Assembly: GCA_020722885.1 (NCBI GenBank)
Contig: DYJZ01000005.1
Coordinates: forward strand, 1-44,200
From: Thermoanaerobaculum aquaticum
GTDB lineage: Bacteria; Acidobacteriota; UBA4820
Direction of reading: 5' to 3'
Length of the DNA stretch: 44,200 nt
Shown here piece after piece: positions 1 through 12,468 of this stretch (position 1 is its first letter; each line of letters begins with the position of its first letter). Position numbers and translations under genes: made by a program. The notes under the pieces were generated by a model. It was not told the origin of the DNA. It saw only the letters and a program-made list of their open reading frames with translations, and ran no database searches.

Positions 1-42
1 AGCAGTTGCAAACGAACTGATCTCCCTTTGTGAAAAGTTGAA

Positions 43-118
43 GATTGCTTCGCAAGACAAGGCTACGAAGAGGGGCTCGCAATGACAATTTTAGAAAGGG
101 CTCGCAATGACAGCGTTA
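43..118 (-). repeat. R1 repeat copy (GATTGCTTCG...CTCGCAATGACA type), 3' unit duplicated
   Basis: agattgcttcgcaagacaaggctacgaagaggggctcgcaatgacaattttagaaagggctcgcaatgacagcgtta; near-identical to 30021-30070. Confidence 0.8.
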
Positions 119-198
119 TGCTTCGCTCTCGGAACCATGTGGTTTGACTTGCAGTGGCATCTCAACATCTCCTATTCTCCCCTTAATAAATCCATTAT

Positions 199-218
199 GT
201 GATGGAATTCTACATTGC
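199..218 (-). repeat. Fragment of M2 (MITE-like) left end
   Basis: Reverse complement gcaaTGTAGAATTCCATCACATAATGG resembles M2 left end gcaaTGTAGAAGTCCACAACATTTGAG. Confidence 0.4.
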
Positions 219-246
219 TTGACAAATCTTAGATTTGTTATAAAAT
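219..246 (+). promoter_or_regulatory. Sigma70-type promoter for the CheW-like/RR genes
   Basis: TTGACA (219-224), 16-nt spacer, TAAAAT (241-246), 18 nt upstream of ATG 264. Confidence 0.55.
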
Positions 247-263
247 TTAAGTAGGGGAGACAG

Positions 264-638
264 ATGGCGGAATATGTTTATGCTGATGTTGGGTTAAGTT
301 TTAAACTTGCTTTTGAACTCGATTTTATGAGCAAAATTTTTCATTCGTTAGACCCTCTTTTTGATCAGGTAAAAGAAGACGCTTTTGATTTAGTTGAAAT
401 TTTTGGAGGGAAAAGGGGACAGGATGAATTTGCGGTAGTTCTGATGTTGAAAGATGGCACATCTTTTGTTGCCAATAACTGCCAGTTTGTGAAGTCGGAT
501 GAGGGTGTGAAAATCTATCCACTTCACCCTTCTTTATTTGAAGAGGGGAAAGTATGGGCGAGAGCAGCACTTATGAAAAAGGATGAATTGGCTTTTGCTA
601 TTGAAACGACTGGTTTTATAAGGGTATGCAATGGTTGA
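264..638 (+). CDS. Small hypothetical protein, possibly divergent CheW-like
   Basis: 124-aa ORF behind a promoter and SD (aggggag); overlaps the next ORF by 8 nt. Confidence 0.6.
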   Translation: MAEYVYADVGLSFKLAFELDFMSKIFHSLDPLFDQVKEDAFDLVEIFGGKRGQDEFAVVLMLKDGTSFVANNCQFVKSDEGVKIYPLHPSLFEEGKVWARAALMKKDELAFAIETTGFIRVCNG

Positions 639-1035
639 AGAGGATTTTTTGATAGCGGAAAATGATGAGTTGCTTTTCGCGGTGAAAAATGATTATGTTT
701 TTCAGATAGTTGTTGACAGGAAAATCCATCCTCTTCCTTTTTCACAAAATTATGTTGGAGGATTCTTTTTAAATGAAGAATTTTTGATTCCAGTTTTTTT
801 TATACCGGATGAGGGTTTTGGTGAATATTCTGGAACTCTGTTGATTCTAAACTGGCAGGGCAATTATTTGTCGATCCCCATAAAAAGAGTTCTTGAATTC
901 AGCAGGATTTGTACGAAACCTCCTAAAGACATTGAGAAAAATTCAGTTTTTTCCGAAGAGGTTGATTATAAAGGTTTGTTTGAAATACCTGTACTTGACA
1001 TTGAAAAACTTTACAAATTGACCGGGTTCAATTAA
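631..1035 (+). CDS. Divergent CheW-like domain protein
   Basis: 134 aa; CheW-like pattern IHPLPFSQNYVGGFFLNEEFLIPVFFIPDE...TLLILNWQGNYLSIPIKRVLEF. Confidence 0.6.
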   Translation: MVEEDFLIAENDELLFAVKNDYVFQIVVDRKIHPLPFSQNYVGGFFLNEEFLIPVFFIPDEGFGEYSGTLLILNWQGNYLSIPIKRVLEFSRICTKPPKDIEKNSVFSEEVDYKGLFEIPVLDIEKLYKLTGFN

Positions 1036-1080
1036 AATATAGTCTGGTAGTTTTGAATTTGACCAAGATAGGGGGTCGAA

Positions 1081-2646
1081 ATGCCCAAGAAGATTTTATT
1101 GGCGGATGACAGCGTAACAATCCAAAAGGTGGTGGAACTAACTTTCTCTGAAGGTGACTATTCAGTCACGAGTGTTTCAAACGGAAAACTTGCAATTGAG
1201 CAGTTGAGAAAAGAGAGACCTGATTTGGCTATAGTTGACATAATAATGCCAGAGATGAGCGGATATGATGTTGCGGAATACATTAAGAAAAACCCAGAGT
1301 TTTCTGCAATACCGGTAATTCTCCTCACTGGAACATTTGAACCGTTTGATGAAGAAAGAGCAAGGAAGACTGGTGCCGAAACCTATGTTACCAAACCTTT
1401 TGATTCTAAAATGCTTATCGAAAAAGTAGAGAGTCTTCTTGCTCAAAAGGTTAAAGTGGAAAGTGTGGAAAAAATTCCCCCTGCCACAATCTTTCAGGCG
1501 CGTCAGGAGTATGAAGTTCCTGGAGTTGTATCTGAAGAGTACATTGAAAAGATGAAAACTGAAAGTGAACAGGAATTTCCTAAAATTGAAGAGTTACAGA
1601 AAAAAAGCGAGAAAATTCCATCTTCAATGGCGGCTGACTTCATTCCGTCTGTTGACGAAATTCAACAACCTCCTGCAGAGGAAAGTCCTGCTGAATCTAC
1701 CGCGATTTCAGGTGAGCCTATGCCTCCTTCTGACTTTGAGGGATTTGAAACTCTTGCCGAGCCTCCTCTCCCCTCCTTTAATGAATCCATTCCATCCAAT
1801 GTGGAGGTTCAAGAAAGTTTAAATTTAAAGGAAGAACCTTTTGCTCAGGAATCGGTTCAAAAAGAGGATAAGAAAGAATTCATAGACGATGAAATTAAAG
1901 TAGCAGAAAAGGATTTTGCAGCTCCAGAACCTGCTTTTAAAGAATCCCCACCTGTACCAGAGACACCATCTATTGAAGAGGCAGTGGTAGAAATTCCACC
2001 TGCTGTTGCTGAAGAAAGTGTTCAGCAGGAAAATGTTGAATTGGAAAAACCCCTCTCAGCTGAGGAAGAGGGTTTTGCTCCCGTCGAGAAGGAAGAAGAG
2101 GTTTTTTCTTCTAACTATCAGGAGAGCGTGGTGGAGGTGGAAGAAGAGAAAGAAATACCTCCTTTTTTTGAAAGTGCTCCCTCTTTTGAAGAGCCAGTTG
2201 TCTCCGAGAAACCGGAAATTGTTACGGATCTGACCGAACAGGTTATGATGGTGGCTGAAGGTCAGCAAAAACTGGAAGAGGAGAAGAAAGAAATTACAAA
2301 AGAAAGTGAAGTGAGTTCAGAAGAACCTCCTGTAGAGGAAACATCATTTGAACAGCTTTCTGCTCCTATTGTTGAAAAAGTTTTAGAAGAAGAGCCAATT
2401 TTAGAAAAGATAGAAACAGAGGAGCATATAACCGAACAAAAGGAAAAACCTGTCGAAGAAGTTGTTGAGCCCCAAAAGGAACAGGTTGAAATTTCACAGG
2501 AAATGATCGAGAGCGCAGTGAGAAAAGTTGTGGAGGAACTTGCTCCTTCAATAATTAAAGACATAGCTTGGGAAGTTATTCCTGAACTTGCAAACACAAT
2601 CATCAAAAAGAGAATCGAAGAACTGGAAAAGGAAATCGAAAAGTAA
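1081..2646 (+). CDS. Response regulator (REC) with very long Glu/Pro-rich tail
   Basis: N-term ILLADDSVTIQKVVELTF...LAIVDIIMPEMSGYDV...PVILLTG...YVTKPFD receiver signature; ~390-aa low-complexity tail ending in a conserved-looking helix. Confidence 0.85.
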   Translation: MPKKILLADDSVTIQKVVELTFSEGDYSVTSVSNGKLAIEQLRKERPDLAIVDIIMPEMSGYDVAEYIKKNPEFSAIPVILLTGTFEPFDEERARKTGAETYVTKPFDSKMLIEKVESLLAQKVKVESVEKIPPATIFQARQEYEVPGVVSEEYIEKMKTESEQEFPKIEELQKKSEKIPSSMAADFIPSVDEIQQPPAEESPAESTAISGEPMPPSDFEGFETLAEPPLPSFNESIPSNVEVQESLNLKEEPFAQESVQKEDKKEFIDDEIKVAEKDFAAPEPAFKESPPVPETPSIEEAVVEIPPAVAEESVQQENVELEKPLSAEEEGFAPVEKEEEVFSSNYQESVVEVEEEKEIPPFFESAPSFEEPVVSEKPEIVTDLTEQVMMVAEGQQKLEEEKKEITKESEVSSEEPPVEETSFEQLSAPIVEKVLEEEPILEKIETEEHITEQKEKPVEEVVEPQKEQVEISQEMIESAVRKVVEELAPSIIKDIAWEVIPELANTIIKKRIEELEKEIEK

Positions 2647-2690
2647 GGAAATTAATTTCTTCGTCTTGTATCAAGTGTTAAGAGGAAAAA

Positions 2691-5342
2691 ATGGAAATAC
2701 CCAAATCTTACGAACCGAAGGAGTGTGAAGAGAGAATATATGCGATCTGGGATAAAGAAGGAATATTTAAGTCTGATCCCGAAAGCAGGAAGGAACCTTT
2801 TGTAATAGTCATTCCTCCCCCAAATGTGACCGGTGTATTACATGTTGGGCATGCAATGTTTGTCACTCTGCAGGACATATTAATAAGATGGAAGAGGATG
2901 CAGGGATACGATGCTTTATGGCTTCCTGGAACAGACCATGCTGGAATAGCAACTCAGATGGTTGTATCGAGGGAACTTGAAAAGCAGGGGATTTCAAGAC
3001 AGAAGATTGGGAGAGAAAAGTTTCTCGAATATGTCTGGAACTGGAAAAGAGAGAAAGGTGATACGATTCTTCTACAACTCAGGAAATTGGGGGCGTCCTG
3101 TGACTGGTCAAAAACCAGATTCACTCTTGATGAGGATTTATCACGGGCAGTGAGATATGCTTTTTACTCTCTTTACAAAGAAGGCCTTATATACAAAGGC
3201 GAATATTTAATAAACTGGTGTGTTTCCTGTGAAACTGCCATTTCAGATCTTGAAGTTGATTATGTTGAGACTAAAGGGAAACTATACTATATTAGATACA
3301 GGGGAGAGGATGGCTCAGACGGCATTGTTGTTGCTACAACAAGGCCAGAGACTTTACTTGGAGATACTGCTGTTGCTGTAAATCCTGAGGATAGTAGGTT
3401 TAAACATTTGATAGGAAAAAATGTGGTTCTTCCCATTCTCAAAAGAAAAATCCCCGTCATAGTGGACAGTATGGTTGATAAAGAGTTTGGAACAGGGGCT
3501 GTTAAAATCACCCCTGCACACGATCCGAATGATTTTGAAGTGGGAAAGAGACATAACCTCGATGTAATTAAGGTTATGAACGAAAAGGGAGTTATGACAG
3601 AAGAGGCAGGCCCATACAAAGGAGATTCGAGGTTTGAATGCAGAAAGAAAATTCTGAATGACCTTGAAAAGGAGGGGCTTCTTGTTAAAGTCGAGCCCTA
3701 TATGCATTATGTAGGGCACTGTCAGAGATGCAGAAATGTCCTTGAGTCTATGGTCTCAAAGCAGTGGTTCGTTAAAATTGATTCGCTTGCAAGAGCCGCA
3801 ATAGAAGTAGTAGAAAAAGGCGAAATAGAGATTATTCCTGAACACTGGAAAAAAGTTTATCTCAACTGGATGAGGGAAATTCATGACTGGTGCATTTCAA
3901 GACAGTTATGGTGGGGTCATAGAATACCCGCCTTTACCTGCACTTCCTGCGGAAAAGGCGCAGGAGATAATGACCCCAAAAGAATTTTAGTTTCAATGGA
4001 AGATATAAAAGAATGCCCATACTGCGGAGGAAAAGTTGTTCAGGAGGAAGATGTTATTGATACATGGTTTTCCTCGCAACTCTGGCCCTTTTCAACTCTC
4101 GGTTGGCCTGATGAAACTGAGGAATTCAAAAAATATTACCCGACTTCAGTTATGGAAACAGGCTACGACATACTCTTTTTCTGGGTTGCAAGAATGATAA
4201 TGGCTGGGCTCAAATTCACAGGCAGAATTCCATTTCGCAGAGTTTTCCTGCACGGACTTGTAAGAGATGCGCACGGCAAAAAGATGAGTAAGACAGCAGG
4301 TAATGTTCTTGACCCGCTTGACCTGATTGATAAGTATGGGGCTGATGCGGTCAGATTTACGCTTTCAATTCTCTGTGTTCCAGGAACAGATGTCAATCTT
4401 GATCCAAAGAGAATGGAGGGATACAGGGCTTTTGCAAACAAACTCTGGAATGCTTCGAGGTATGTACTTCTGCAAATTGAAGAAAAACCCAACAAACCTG
4501 ATTTTTCAAAACTTTCACTGTGGGATAAATGGATTTTAAGAGAAGCGGGGATTGTTTCCTTAAAGATCAATGAAGCACTGGAAAATTTTAAGTTTTACGA
4601 AGCCTCAGACAGTATTTACCATTTTGTCTGGCATTCCTACTGCGATTGGTATGTGGAAGCGGCAAAAGCAACACTAACGGGTAATTTTTCAGAAGAACGA
4701 AAGAATGCCGTAAAATGGGTTCTCTTAAAAGTTTTAAATGATATTTTAAAATTGCTTCATCCTTTTATGCCTTTTGTCACAGAAGAACTCTGGCGAAAAA
4801 TTAATGGAGAAGGAAAATCATTTTTGGCAATAGAACATTATCCAGAGGGAGAGAATTTATTCGACTCTTCGGTCTCAACAGACATAGAGGACCTGTGTGA
4901 ATTTGTTTCTTCAATTAGAAACATAAGGACTGAAAAACAGATTCCACCTTCTAAATTTATCGATGCTTTTGTACATCCGTCTTCAGAAGCGTGCAGGATT
5001 CTTATTGAAAACAATCTGAGTGAAATAAAAACTCTGGCTAAACTGTCAAAACTTTCATTCAATGGTGGGTTTGATTCAGAGAACGCCTTAAAGACTGTTA
5101 CAAAAATAGGTAAAGTTTTTGTAATCAACTCTGAAGTAAAAATAGATAAAGAAAAAGAGAGAGAAAGATTGAATAATGAGTTAAAAAAGATATCTCTGGA
5201 AAAACAAAGGTTTGCAAATAAACTCCAGAATGTTAACTTTATTGAAAAAGCCCCTAAGGAGGTTATTGAAAAGCATAGAGAAATTCTTGCAAATATTGAG
5301 AAGAAGGAAATGGAAATTCAGGAAATTTTGTCAAAACTATAG
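2691..5342 (+). CDS. valS: Valyl-tRNA synthetase
   Basis: 883 aa; PPPNVTGVLHVGHAMF (HIGH), KMSKTAGNVLDP (KMSKS), C-terminal coiled coil. Confidence 0.97.
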   Translation: MEIPKSYEPKECEERIYAIWDKEGIFKSDPESRKEPFVIVIPPPNVTGVLHVGHAMFVTLQDILIRWKRMQGYDALWLPGTDHAGIATQMVVSRELEKQGISRQKIGREKFLEYVWNWKREKGDTILLQLRKLGASCDWSKTRFTLDEDLSRAVRYAFYSLYKEGLIYKGEYLINWCVSCETAISDLEVDYVETKGKLYYIRYRGEDGSDGIVVATTRPETLLGDTAVAVNPEDSRFKHLIGKNVVLPILKRKIPVIVDSMVDKEFGTGAVKITPAHDPNDFEVGKRHNLDVIKVMNEKGVMTEEAGPYKGDSRFECRKKILNDLEKEGLLVKVEPYMHYVGHCQRCRNVLESMVSKQWFVKIDSLARAAIEVVEKGEIEIIPEHWKKVYLNWMREIHDWCISRQLWWGHRIPAFTCTSCGKGAGDNDPKRILVSMEDIKECPYCGGKVVQEEDVIDTWFSSQLWPFSTLGWPDETEEFKKYYPTSVMETGYDILFFWVARMIMAGLKFTGRIPFRRVFLHGLVRDAHGKKMSKTAGNVLDPLDLIDKYGADAVRFTLSILCVPGTDVNLDPKRMEGYRAFANKLWNASRYVLLQIEEKPNKPDFSKLSLWDKWILREAGIVSLKINEALENFKFYEASDSIYHFVWHSYCDWYVEAAKATLTGNFSEERKNAVKWVLLKVLNDILKLLHPFMPFVTEELWRKINGEGKSFLAIEHYPEGENLFDSSVSTDIEDLCEFVSSIRNIRTEKQIPPSKFIDAFVHPSSEACRILIENNLSEIKTLAKLSKLSFNGGFDSENALKTVTKIGKVFVINSEVKIDKEKERERLNNELKKISLEKQRFANKLQNVNFIEKAPKEVIEKHREILANIEKKEMEIQEILSKL

Positions 5343-5396
5343 ATTTGACAGAATTTAATTTTTATGCTAAATTATTAGTCGAAAGGGGTAGAGAGC

Positions 5397-5762
5397 ATGA
5401 GAAAAAAGGAATCGGGAAGAATCGCTTTTGGCCTCATAATTTTTATTTTAATTGTGGCTGGGTTGGTCTTTTTCCTTTTCAAATATGTTCCTCCGAAGGT
5501 AAACGCCATGCAGTTTAAGGAAGAGATGAACAGATTCAACACAGACCCAGATTATAAAATGAGAAGAATCCCGCAAGAGAAAGTACAGGAAATGCTTTAT
5601 CAAAAGGCTCAGGAATTAAAACTTCCTATCGAGAAAAAGCAGATAATTGTGGGACGAACAGGAGAAGATTACAAAATAGAGGTTTCTTTCCAGATCCCAA
5701 TTGATTTAAAAATTATTACCATTTATCAAAAATACGAATTTAAAGAGCCAAGAAATCTTTGA
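5397..5762 (+). CDS. Hypothetical protein with N-terminal TM segment
   Basis: 121 aa; IAFGLIIFILIVAGLVFFLF TM helix; SD aaaggggtag upstream. Confidence 0.65.
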   Translation: MRKKESGRIAFGLIIFILIVAGLVFFLFKYVPPKVNAMQFKEEMNRFNTDPDYKMRRIPQEKVQEMLYQKAQELKLPIEKKQIIVGRTGEDYKIEVSFQIPIDLKIITIYQKYEFKEPRNL

Positions 5763-5763
5763 T

Positions 5764-8897
<3,134 letters not shown>

Positions 8898-8901
<4 letters not shown>

Positions 8902-9281
8902 CCCTGTTTCTCCTTTGTTATGTATTTAATTGAATGTTTGTAGATGAGATAATTCTGTTCGCTGTAAGTATGAACCTTAATGCAATTTTTGTCGTACCAC
9001 TCTATCCAGCCGTGAATTTCTTCGCCGTCAAGAAGGACAACAATAAGCTGAGTTTTACCGGTCATCTGTTTGACATAGTAAAAATTTTCAGCGTTTGTCT
9101 GTTCCATTGGAATTGGCTTATGACGGGGAGCCGCTGAAGCACCGGACTGTGCAGGTTGATTGGGATTTGAAATTGAAGTATCTCGTGTTGTTTCGCACTC
9201 TCTTATTGTTTTTTCCTGAGGATGCTCTCGATGTTTGCGATACTGATTTAGATTTGGTCTGAAAAGCTTCCTTTCACTCAT
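8898..9281 (-). CDS. Hfq-like Sm-fold protein with ~75-aa N-terminal extension
   Basis: C-terminal TQLIVVLLDGEEIHGWIEWYDKNCIKVHTYSEQNYLIYKHSIKYITKE resembles Hfq Sm1/Sm2 (xxLxxGxxLxGxIexfD...YKHAIs). Confidence 0.75.
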
Positions 9282-9966
9282 CTTCTTTATCTCCTTTGGA
9301 GAAAGATTCTCCGTTAACGATTTCTTCTGAATTATTTGCTGTGGATTCGACTTCGTACCTCAGACAGCACATCAACCTTCCACACATTCCGGATATTTTG
9401 GCAGGATTAAGCGCAAGTCCCTGATCCTTAGCCATTTTAACTGTAACGGGTGCAAATTCATTTAAATAAGTGGAACAACAAAGTTCCAGCCCGCAATGAC
9501 CAAGCCCCCCACAAATCTTTGTTTCATCCCTTACGCCTATCTGTCTCATTTCAATTCTAATCTTGAAAGTTCTTGCAAGAATTTTAACAAGTTCCCTGAA
9601 ATCGACTCTGCTTTCGGCTGTGTAATAAAAAATCATCTTTGAGGAATCAAAGTAATGGTGAGCTTTCACAAGTCTCATTGATAAGTTAAGTTCCTTTGCT
9701 GTTGTTTTGCAGAATTTGAAAGCATCCTCCTCCACCGCCTTTTGTGCCTTTCTCTTTGCAAAATCTTCTTCTGCTGCGACCCTTATCACATCGCATTTTC
9801 TTGAATTCAGAAAGGGTTCAAGGCAGTCGAATCTTCCTTTGACTTCTCCCAGTTGCTCCATAGAATCTGCATTTACAATTATAAAAGTTCCTATTGGGTA
9901 AGAAACAGATGAAGTTGCATATACTGCTCTGCTCTGGCTTTCAAGTTGAATTTTCAAAACAATCAT
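9274..9966 (-). CDS. ricT: RicT/YaaT (PSP1 domain) family protein
   Basis: CGGLGHCGLELCCSTYLNEFAPVTVKMAKDQGLALNPAKISGMCGRLMCCLRYE Cys-rich PSP1 signature. Confidence 0.9.
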   Translation of the reverse strand: MIVLKIQLESQSRAVYATSSVSYPIGTFIIVNADSMEQLGEVKGRFDCLEPFLNSRKCDVIRVAAEEDFAKRKAQKAVEEDAFKFCKTTAKELNLSMRLVKAHHYFDSSKMIFYYTAESRVDFRELVKILARTFKIRIEMRQIGVRDETKICGGLGHCGLELCCSTYLNEFAPVTVKMAKDQGLALNPAKISGMCGRLMCCLRYEVESTANNSEEIVNGESFSKGDKEDE

Positions 9967-9983
9967 TTTCTTTCAGCCTTTTT

Positions 9984-10010
9984 TAAAAACGGCTCTCAAA
10001 TTAAGAGCCC
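9984..10010 (-). terminator. Rho-independent terminator downstream of yjbQ
   Basis: Minus strand GGGCTCTtaatttgAGAGCCgTTTTTaaaaaa. Confidence 0.7.
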
Positions 10011-10103
10011 GATTCGGCTATAAATTTACGAAAAGATTTTGACTTTGTCAAGTATTTTGTGGTTTGCATCTATGTTGTCTTTCCAAAAATAAGTCCCATT
10101 AAC

Positions 10104-10499
10104 TTATTCTCCCTCAATGAAAGTTAGATAAACCTGTCTTTTTCTGGGCCCGTCAAGTTCAAGGAGAAAAACTCCCTGCCATCTTCCAAGTAAAAGGTGT
10201 CCATTTGAAACAGGGACTGTTATTGAAACTCCGCAAAGGACGGACTTGATATGGGCATCGGCGTTGTTTTCACTGTGCCTGTAGCCAAAATTCTGCGGAA
10301 CAAGCCTTTCAAGGGTTAAAAGAATGTCATCTTTTACTGAAAGATCATAGTTTTCCTGTATAGTTAATCCTGCCGTAGTATGAGGACAATAGACATTTAT
10401 TATTCCGCTTTTTCTCCAGATCCTTGATTGTTCGATGAGTTCTTTTGTTATGTCAACTACCTGAGTTCTTTTGGTTGTGTCAAAAGATAGCATCTTCAT
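10104..10499 (-). CDS. YjbQ/UPF0047 family protein
   Basis: YCPHTTAGLTIQEN, NADAHIKSVLCGVSITVPVSNGHLLLGRWQGVFLLELDGPRKRQV. Confidence 0.92.
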   Translation of the reverse strand: MKMLSFDTTKRTQVVDITKELIEQSRIWRKSGIINVYCPHTTAGLTIQENYDLSVKDDILLTLERLVPQNFGYRHSENNADAHIKSVLCGVSITVPVSNGHLLLGRWQGVFLLELDGPRKRQVYLTFIEGE

Positions 10500-12413
10500 T
10501 TAGAGCTCCTTTGAAACTTTTCTAAGGTGAAGAGTTTTCTCGTAAACTTTCGCCTCAATGAAAAGATCTACAAGGTCTTTATCAAGCTGTCCAGAATTTG
10601 CCTCCATTTTTAAAATGTCGAGAGTCTTTTCTATTGGGACTGCTTTTTTATATGGTCTGTCAGCGGCGGAAAGAGCATCAAAAATATCCGAAATAGCCAT
10701 CATCATCGAGGGAAGAGGAATCTGACTCCTCGTAAGTTTCCTCGGATATCCCTCACCGTTAAGTTTTTCATGGTGTGCATAAGCGATGTCCGGGACATTC
10801 TTCAGTTCTTCAGTCCAGGGGATTTTTTTAAGAAACTCAAATGTATGTGTCACATGGGATTCAATTTCAAGCCTCTCTTCTTCAGTTAAAGTACCTTTAG
10901 GTATGGAGAGAACCTTTAACTCGTCGGAGGAAAGAAGCTGCTTTTCTTCGCCTTTGGAGGTAAGGTAAGTTATTTTTGCCAGTTCTTGAAGGAATTTGAA
11001 ATCTCTTTCGGGAAGGATCGTTGGCTCATTGCACCTTCTTACTGTTTCCTCTATGTCTGACATAATCTTCTTGTATTTCTCTATCTCACTTTTAATGCTT
11101 TCGATTCTTTCCTGTTCATTTTTACCCTTCTCGAGAAGCGAAATGATTTGTTTAAGGGAATCTCTTTCTTTTGTTAGCGAAGCTATTTCAATCCTCGACA
11201 TAATCGATTCAAATTGGTGAGGATACAATTTTTTCTCTTTAACAAGGACATTTTCTCTTACTCCTATTTTTCCGAAATCGTGCAATATGGAGGCATATCT
11301 AATCTGTCTTAAGTCCCTTTCATTAAAATAGAAATCTTTTAATCTGCCCTCCTGACATTTGTTGACGGCTTCAGCAAGAGAAAGAGTCAAAATCGAAACC
11401 CTTAAGGAATGTCCGGATGTAGTTGGATCTCTTTGTTCCACAGCTGTCACAGAAGCCTCGACCATTCCTTCAAAAAGTCTTTCTATGCTTTTTATGAGCT
11501 GGTTATTTTCAATTGCAACAGCTGCAACACTTGAAAAACTTCTCATAAGTTGAACTATGCTTTCGCTGTAATCAATTACAATTTCATCAATCTTGTCTAA
11601 ACTTTCTATTTTTTTCTCAAAGTCTTTTTTTCTATTGATAAGCTGCAGAACACCAATGATCTCACCACGAGAGTTTTTCATTGGCAAAACGAGCATTGAT
11701 TTTGCTCTGTAGCCGCTTTCACTATCGAATTTTTTGTTGTGAGAGTACGGTGCCTTTTCTGGAATCCTGTAAGCGTCTTTTATTAGCAGGATTTCACCTG
11801 TTATAGCAACTTGGCCTGCTATGCTTCTGGTCGTCAAAGGCATTATTTTTTCAGCAAAATTTGTTTTTATAGAATCATTTTGCGCAAGAGCAAATCTCAG
11901 GAATGCCTTTCCTGAATCGTCATCGTTCTTATCAATCAGATATAAAGACCCTGCGTCCGACTGAGATAGAAATCTTGCCCTTTCAAGTATAAGAGCGAGG
12001 AGTCTTTGATGATCTCTCTCTGTGGTTAAAGCAATAGTAACCTCTTCGAGTGCCTTAATTATCCCTTTCTCACCCACATCGGCATAAATATCTAACGGCA
12101 CTCTTGATACTGTCATTTCCTTTTTTATCGCTTCAAGGATAATTTTTGTGTCATATTCTTTGATTGTAACAATACCTTCTCTTTTATCGTCGGCTTTGAT
12201 TATTGGTGTAATATTAGTTGGGGTGTGAAATTCTTCTTTTTCAAAAATAGCAAAATTCCTTATTTCAGGAACAGGAGATATTGTTTGTACTGAATAATAG
12301 GGTGCAAGCAAAAGTCCTGTATGTGAGCAAAGATTTTTAATAAAATCTTTTTTGCCCCATTTTGCAGGATAATGTATTGCTATAAGAGTGTCTTTTCTTT
12401 CTTCCATCATCAT
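10500..12413 (-). CDS. GAF + HD-GYP domain protein
   Basis: GAF-like region (QSDAGSLYLIDKNDDDS...), HDFGKIGV HD motif, HHEKLNGEGYPRKL GYP motif, with a ~130-residue coiled-coil insertion between them. Confidence 0.88.
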   Translation of the reverse strand: MMMEERKDTLIAIHYPAKWGKKDFIKNLCSHTGLLLAPYYSVQTISPVPEIRNFAIFEKEEFHTPTNITPIIKADDKREGIVTIKEYDTKIILEAIKKEMTVSRVPLDIYADVGEKGIIKALEEVTIALTTERDHQRLLALILERARFLSQSDAGSLYLIDKNDDDSGKAFLRFALAQNDSIKTNFAEKIMPLTTRSIAGQVAITGEILLIKDAYRIPEKAPYSHNKKFDSESGYRAKSMLVLPMKNSRGEIIGVLQLINRKKDFEKKIESLDKIDEIVIDYSESIVQLMRSFSSVAAVAIENNQLIKSIERLFEGMVEASVTAVEQRDPTTSGHSLRVSILTLSLAEAVNKCQEGRLKDFYFNERDLRQIRYASILHDFGKIGVRENVLVKEKKLYPHQFESIMSRIEIASLTKERDSLKQIISLLEKGKNEQERIESIKSEIEKYKKIMSDIEETVRRCNEPTILPERDFKFLQELAKITYLTSKGEEKQLLSSDELKVLSIPKGTLTEEERLEIESHVTHTFEFLKKIPWTEELKNVPDIAYAHHEKLNGEGYPRKLTRSQIPLPSMMMAISDIFDALSAADRPYKKAVPIEKTLDILKMEANSGQLDKDLVDLFIEAKVYEKTLHLRKVSKEL

Positions 12414-12420
12414 AGTCAGT

Positions 12421-12454
12421 AAAAAGAGGGCTTTAATTGAAAGCCCTCTTTTTA
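12421..12454 (-). terminator. Terminator-like hairpin
   Basis: aaaaagagggcttt aattg aaagccctcttttt, near-perfect inverted repeat flanked by A/T tracts, between two minus-strand genes. Confidence 0.75.
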
Positions 12455-12468
12455 CTTAAACAACCGTT

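Noticed and set aside
2262-2606. Ser-rich antisense ORF within the response-regulator tail
   Set aside because: Direct consequence of GAA/GAG-rich codons on the opposite strand (TTC/CTC giving Ser/Phe); no ribosome-binding site.
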